64,000 nucleotides of DNA, from positions 1,831,795 through 1,895,794 of the forward strand of contig OU696595.1 in NCBI GenBank assembly GCA_916048095.2, given 5' to 3'. A model generated the notes under the pieces. The model saw nothing but the letters and a program-made list of their open reading frames with translations, was not told where the DNA came from and did no database searches. Source of the stretch: Sacculina carcini (lineage: Eukaryota; Arthropoda; Thecostraca; Sacculinidae). Positions 58,277 to 64,000 of this stretch are shown one piece after another; position 1 is the first letter of the stretch; each line of letters starts with the position of its first letter. A program made the position numbers and the translations under genes.

Positions 58277-58926
58277 CTCTCTCTATCTCGCGCACGCGCA
58301 CACAAATCACATCCTCCCTTGGTGTGTGTGTGTGTGTGTGTGTGAGCACAAGAACACAAGGTCTTCCATACAATATAGATCCATAGAAAACGTGACGGCC
58401 AGAGCAAGTGATAAATATGCATGCACACCGCTATTAATATTAGCTGGAAATTGATAACAAAACACTTGTTGCTATTGGCTGAATAAATTAAATAGTGCAT
58501 TGTTTGAATATAAAATTTGTTATTAATAATTATTATAATTAATTATTTGTTATTTGATAATTATTTGTTTGAATGTAGCGTTTCGTTGCTTCTTTCTTCA
58601 TTGCCTCTCATATGCCTAACTGCACTTTCATTTGCCAAGCTCTTCCTGCTTTCTGGTTATCATACAGGATACATGGGACCACCTCACACACAGGCTGGTA
58701 ATAGTGCACTTGCACTCTTACCACATGCTACTGTACTTGTCTGTAATTGATAATAATAATAATGAACTCAGCTCAATTGTGTGTGTGTGTAGTGAGTTTG
58801 GATGTGAGATTCTTAGGACATAATATAGGATAATCTGTTCAAGATCACAATGAGATCAGTTGTATCATCTCTCGTCTGAACATCAGTTGAAAAACTACCT
58901 GACACACAAAATATATGTGTGTGTAT

Positions 58927-58995
<69 letters not shown>

Positions 58996-60049
58996 TGGGT
59001 GAATATGGTCACGAGCTGACAGGAAATTGGTCACAGTAGCAGCAGTAGCAGCAGGAGGTGGCCAAATCCAGTTAGCACGTGAATGTTGGTGAATGATTAC
59101 GCAGACACAGATTTCACACAATGCTTGCTCTTATGAACGGCAAAAAGACAGACATTACTGAGCTTTGTGCAGAAAAAGCGTGGCAGCTTTAAATCAACAT
59201 AATTATGCCACTTGGCCAATGATAGACAGACGAACAACTGTTTATCCTCGGATATTTCACATTATTCACCACTGACTGATGACATTTATGAAAGAAGATA
59301 TTGAGGCAAAGACAGGAGTAATAATAAGAAAATAATAATGACAGAGAAAGAGCAAAATAACACAATATATATACATAATATGATTCAACCTTCAACTGAT
59401 GACTAAGACACTGTCTTTAATGTGACACACACACATACACACACATACACTGACACACACACACACACACACAAATTGCCACTTCCTGAAACCGACACTC
59501 TCTAAATACCGTGCGAACAAAGAATGGGAAGCACACACACTGACACACACTGACTGACTGACACACACACACACACACAAGCACAATACACAATTATATA
59601 CTATACGAGGTGAGACAATGCGAGTGAGTGTGCGTGTGTGCGTGCGTGTGCGTGTGAAGCGAAAGTGATACAGAACGAAACAGCAAGCAAGAGAGAGAGA
59701 AAACAACGAAGCAAAAAACACAAAAATATACACATTTTAAACGTGCGTTCAACAAGTGTCCAATTAATGACGACAACACGACATATAATATTTACCATAT
59801 AAATACTTGTTTGATAAAATAAAAAAATCACATTTGAGAAAAATGTAAAAAACAAACATATTTATCGTGTAAATTAGGAATTTAGATCTGTATACCATGA
59901 TGAATAAAAATTAATTAAGAATTAATTAGAACATGAAATAGAAGCTCATAATAATGCAAATGTGTAAACAAAAAGCAAAAACTGCGCTGATTGGTCGAGA
60001 ACTATTGGCGACAACCAATCAGCGATCGCGTCACAAGCTGTCCACTGAC
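57776..60049. other. Putative intron of the PPSY gene, simple repeats
   Basis: No convincing exon. (CA)n or (GT)n runs occur at about 58245-58274, 58321-58344, 58928-58994, 59425-59472 and 59562-59580, with AT-rich DNA between. A second transmembrane exon would be expected here if the gene model is right; I could not identify one. Confidence 0.5.
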
Positions 60050-60249
60050 CAATCATAAGCAGCGACACAGTGAGGTGGTCGCGTCCAGTGGTTTTCAAAG
60101 CTCCCAGCACAGTACCAACAACGGCACAACTCAGCCCAACCAGAGCTATCATTACGACAAACCAGCGCACCGATACCGACCGTGCAACCATGAAATTGCA
60201 ACATGATTTCACACCTCCACCACTCTCTGTTGCATACGGCATATGGTGC
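60050..60249 (-). CDS. Transmembrane exon, probably upstream part of the PPSY-tail gene
   Basis: A 200-nt exon, phase 2 in and phase 1 out. The acceptor is (GT)n then TTTGCAG and the donor is ATTG|GTCAGT. It encodes a polar lead (HHMPYATESGGG, CCNFM), a basic RSVSVR, one hydrophobic segment (WFVVMIALVGLSCAVVGTV) and TGRDHLTVSLLMI at the start of a possible second segment. Its outgoing phase fits the 52401 exon. The first exons would lie above 60300, where I see only repeats. The family is not recognised. Confidence 0.6.
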
Positions 60250-60251
60250 CT

Positions 60252-60298
<47 letters not shown>

Positions 60299-61606
60299 AG
60301 TAACAATAAAACGACATCTATTCTGATTATGATTATTATTTGGCTTATTTTTAAAGGTGTACCGACATATTAGATTAGTGATGAGTAATCCTTTTTCTCT
60401 CTATTTCTCTGGTTCTTAATATGACAGCAAATTGTTCATTTTCCACGCAACACAGCATCGCTACTGATAAATGACATACTAATTCAGTTGTAGAAACAGA
60501 AATATAAATGAATTGTGTTTGATAAAACACAAGTTATGCTACCACACATACACACACACATACAAGCGCATTCCAAGTGTTGCGAACGAAGGGAGGAACA
60601 GGCAAGCGAAAAGCGAACAAGAGAGGGAAGAGACAGAGGCACAAGAGAGAGTGAGAGAGTGAGTGAGATAGATAGAGTGAGAGAGTACAGCAAACAGGCA
60701 GACACGCGCGTGTTGAGTGCCTGGCGAAGGGTGGCGTAAATTATGGGTTTCTATGGCCCCAATGTGAGTGTGTGCGTGCGTGTGTGTGTGTGTGTGTTAG
60801 TGCTTGTGCGTGCGTTTGTGCGTATCTGCAGCTGTTTCCCTCAGGGCACACGTGCGCACACGCACAAGCGCATAAAGCCAGCCTAGAAGATAGAGAGAAT
60901 TATGCGGACGAGAGATAGTGAGACACAGAGGATGGCAGAACGAGGGGAGAGAAACACACACACACACGGCTCAATAACTTGCTGCTGAATCTGTGTGTGT
61001 GTGTGTGTACTACTAGCAAATTTGCTAAACATCTCCCTTGTCCCAATACCCAGTACAATTACAACACACAAACACACACACACAAATCAGCAGCAAAATG
61101 AAGTTCAATTTCAGAAAATGCACGTTTTTATTGTATATTTCACGATTTCACCACAATAGTCCGATTTTAAGCATTGGAATATTAACATATTGAATTGAAT
61201 GTTCAGCTCGTATAAAAAGCACAAGTGTATTTCAGCCTTCATAACAATTACCAGTGTAATATAATAGCATTAATTTCACGTGCTTGATATGGTATAGAAC
61301 CCAAACTGAAACAATTTCACTGCACAATAATATGCAAACACACACAGATCTGATAAAATTCACATTGTTCGCATTTACTGTTCATGTGATAGTTATGCCA
61401 GATAAGTATCCAATTGAAAATCACACGCCGTATCAACTGGGTTGCCAGTTTTAGCGATAAAACATTTCAGTACGCAAACAGAACAATACAAGACTGAAAC
61501 AATAAAACAAAAAACTGCATTATAACTCGCTCACACACACTGATACACTGATACACACGAGCTAGGCGGGTGTAGATATGCCGGCTGCTTTCACTGAGTG
61601 GCTACA

Positions 61607-61642
<36 letters not shown>

Positions 61643-61949
61643 ACACACACTAGCACACACACTAGCACACACACACACTAGCACATACACACAGTATATG
61701 AGCGACTATGAGGAATGCGGTATCACGCACGACCTGCACTAACACTCCCACACACACTTACACACACACACACACACACAAACACACACACTGACATACA
61801 CACACATACTGACATACACACACACACTGACATACACATACACACTGACATACACACACACACTGCCATGCACACACTGACATACACTTACACACACACA
61901 CATTACATTACATTTCATTAGGTAGATATTTATATAGCGCCTACACCTA

Positions 61950-62271
61950 CAGCAGGAGTTCTTAACCGGGGATATTCATACCCCTTGGGAACAAAAAGCG
62001 GTATGGGGGTATGGGACTCAATTTCTGAGTACTGGCATAAATTATTAATGACTTATAAATAATAAAAATATCAATGGTAAGGTTTTACTAGTAATCCGTG
62101 TATCTAAATTACAATAAATTCAAGCAATTATAACACCCGTGGATTTAGAAAACATACTGGAAAATAATAGGATTGGTGATAATTATTTGAAGAGTCAAAT
62201 AAACGGGGTATGGGACCATATTCGACAATCTATTGGGGGTATGGAGCCATCAAAAGGTTAAAAAAAACCTG
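61950..62271. mobile_element. hAT-like non-autonomous element inserted in an AGCGCC repeat module
   Basis: Ends CAGCAGGAGTTCTTAACC (left) and CAGGTTTTTTTTAACC (right, complement), with shared subterminal GGGGGTATGG motifs. It is flanked by ACCTA on both sides (61945-61949, 62272-62276). A related uninterrupted module at about 63490-63525 reads across this point (CCTACACCTAGAGGGT), acting as an empty site. 322 bp, no ORF. The 5-bp duplication is short for hAT (normally 8). Confidence 0.6.
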
Positions 62272-62864
62272 ACCTAGAGGGTCTCTAGGGCGCTGAACAC
62301 ACACTGACACACACTGACACACTGGCACACACACACACACTGACACACACACAATGACACACTGACACACACACACACACTGACACACATACACTGACAC
62401 ACATTGACACTGACACACACTGACACATATATTTCACTGATGAGTCCAACACATCAAACACACTGGTGAATTTCACAGTGTTGTGATGTCAGTTATTATA
62501 CCATTATTATTATTATAATTATCTATATTACCAGCACCGGTCAATATCAATATCATACAAAATGCGTTCATATTCCCCTATTCCAAACACACACACACAC
62601 ACAAACATGTAATTGTGCATGTATGAGCGTGTGTGTGTGTGTGTGTGTTTGAACCGAACGCCAACCAATCGTTGGCAAAGACACACACACACACACACAT
62701 ACACACACACGACCTAGGTCATCGAGGTCACGTCTAGAGCGCATGCGACACACACACACACATTAGTCACGAAGTCCACTGACAGACATACACACACACA
62801 CACACACACACACGGACAGGCATACAGTGTGTGTGTGTGTATGTGTATGACGGTCGTGTAGAAC

Positions 62865-62905
<41 letters not shown>

Positions 62906-63329
62906 CGGACGTGCCGATGGGAAGAAGAAAAATAAACGGCCACCATATCAGCCATATTCGTGACTGACTACATCACCGACACTAACACACACACACACAC
63001 ACACACACACACTACACCAGCATGTTTTGAACAATTCACAATATATAGAAGCAACACGCCACATGTGTTTGTGTGTGTGTAAATTTGACAATCATATCTA
63101 AATAATAAAAAAGCTGGTCATAAATTTAATGCAATATTTTCGCTTGAATTTGTGCGGTGTGATGCTTGTTGATGTGAGGGTCTAATTCCGCTCATCCAAA
63201 CATTGACACAAACATTGACACACACACACTAACACACACTGACATATACACATTGACACACACACACATTGACATATACACATTGACACACACACACATT
63301 GACATATACACATTGACACACACACATTA

Positions 63330-63526
63330 TTACATTACATTAAGACATTTATATCGCGCTTTTCACCCGAGGGTCTCAAAAGCGCTCACACACACACACA
63401 CACTCATGCACAAGAGTCATACACATACACAATCACGAACACACACACTCACCTACATACATTATGGAAAAATTACATTATGGAAAAATTTATATAGCGC
63501 CCTACACCTAGAGGGTATCTAAGGCG

Positions 63527-63530
<4 letters not shown>
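63330..63530. repeat. AGCGC hairpin modules with CA tails
   Basis: Two related units: ACATTTATATCGCGCTTTTC...GGGTCTCAAAAGCGCT (about 63338-63388) and ATTTATATAGCGCCCTACAC...CTAAGGCGCTG (about 63487-63530). Each pairs its GCGC ends into a short hairpin and is followed by (CA)n. Similar units are at 5866-5916 and, split by an insertion, at 61928-62296. They look like short retroelement 3' ends. Confidence 0.6.
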
Positions 63531-63618
<88 letters not shown>

Positions 63619-64000
63619 CACACACATTAACACAAATGCATGCATTCACAAGGTAAAAGATGGAGAGGGAGAGAACAGATACACACACACAAAGCAGACA
63701 AGTACATATACGCACAAACACAAACATACACTCACGTTTACATACTCAAAAACACAAAAATACACACGCACATACATATTGAATAAGATACCACAGCAGA
63801 CATACAGCACGGAAGACAACACAACATACAACACATTAAGACAACACAGCAGGCATACAACGACATAGACTCAGATTGACAAATCACAACACAATAGACA
63901 CACAAGTACAAACCAGAAAAAAATACAACATAACAGACACTTTTGTGCCTCTGCACAACGTTTTTATTTCAATTTATCCGAATTAAAATAAAAATAATAA

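Larger units (their letters stand above)
60256..63999. repeat. (CA)n-dominated region with retroelement tails
   Basis: Many (CA)n or (GT)n arrays, e.g. 60256-60297, 61609-61640, 61740-61918, 62290-62420, 62864-62902, 62989-63012 and about 63530-63616. Purine-rich GAGA at 60600-60690. AT-rich unique stretches near 61100-61500 show no coding. The many His/Thr or Cys/Val frames here are translations of the repeat. Confidence 0.85.

Noticed and set aside
58675..58704. Small plus-strand exon (ATACAG|GATACATGG...GGCTG|GTAATA)
   Set aside because: The splice-like signals are good, but there is no recognisable peptide, partner exon or gene on this strand nearby.
62880..62955. Possible first exon (MADMVAVYFSS...) on the minus strand
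   Set aside because: There is no consensus donor after it; it runs into (GT)n and has no homology signal.

Overview
The window is animal (metazoan) nuclear DNA, most likely from an invertebrate. The genes have GT-AG introns. Six endogenous loci can be recognised: PSMD10/gankyrin, a TRMT10 tRNA methyltransferase, an unknown single-exon gene, a Shisa-like membrane protein, POLE3, and a PPxY-tailed membrane protein. They sit among many LINE, LTR, SINE and DNA-transposon copies, (CA)n/(TA)n microsatellites and a satellite array. I cannot place the species more closely from sequence alone.

Layout. 1-3487: 3' part of a Ty3/gypsy-type LTR retrotransposon with a clear -1 frameshift signal, inserted into a LINE reverse transcriptase (3488-5640). 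5645-5925: LINE 3' end. 6049-9406: a decayed endogenous viral element derived from the L polymerase of a negative-strand RNA virus. 9407-16592: an RNase H-bearing LINE (I/Nimb-like) whose ORF1 region contains a second copy of part of the viral element, and whose ORF2 is split by an insertion lying between two (AT)n tracts. 16610-19120: another LINE (family B), itself split by a 5'-truncated LINE with a 6-bp target-site duplication. 19213-24250 (minus): exons of PSMD10, lacking the last exon. 24369-25860: a dead Tigger element. 26356-29123: four-exon TRMT10. 29505-30434: unknown 309-aa protein. 31325-36087 (minus): six exons of a Shisa-like protein with a PQGYPM repeat tail. 36440-40500: LINE fragments. 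40500-43040: mostly unassigned, with tandem duplications and a perfect palindrome. 43040-45215: satellite of 13 units of about 160 bp. 45215-48200: LINE D remains. 49302-50073: two-exon POLE3. 51188-52401 and 60050-60249 (minus): exons of a probable membrane protein with three PPSY motifs. 52870-57000: the most complete family B LINE. The rest to 64000 is dominated by (CA)n repeats and short retroelement tails.

Host genes. PSMD10 and TRMT10 lie head to head. The unknown gene and the Shisa-like gene are convergent, as are POLE3 and the PPxY gene. Exon junctions proposed for all multi-exon genes keep phase. A recurrent feature is that 3' splice sites lie directly downstream of (GT)n or TG-rich tracts. 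The main points for follow-up are the L-derived viral element and its chimeric second copy, the frameshift signal, the (UG)n acceptors, the Shisa-like gene and the satellite.
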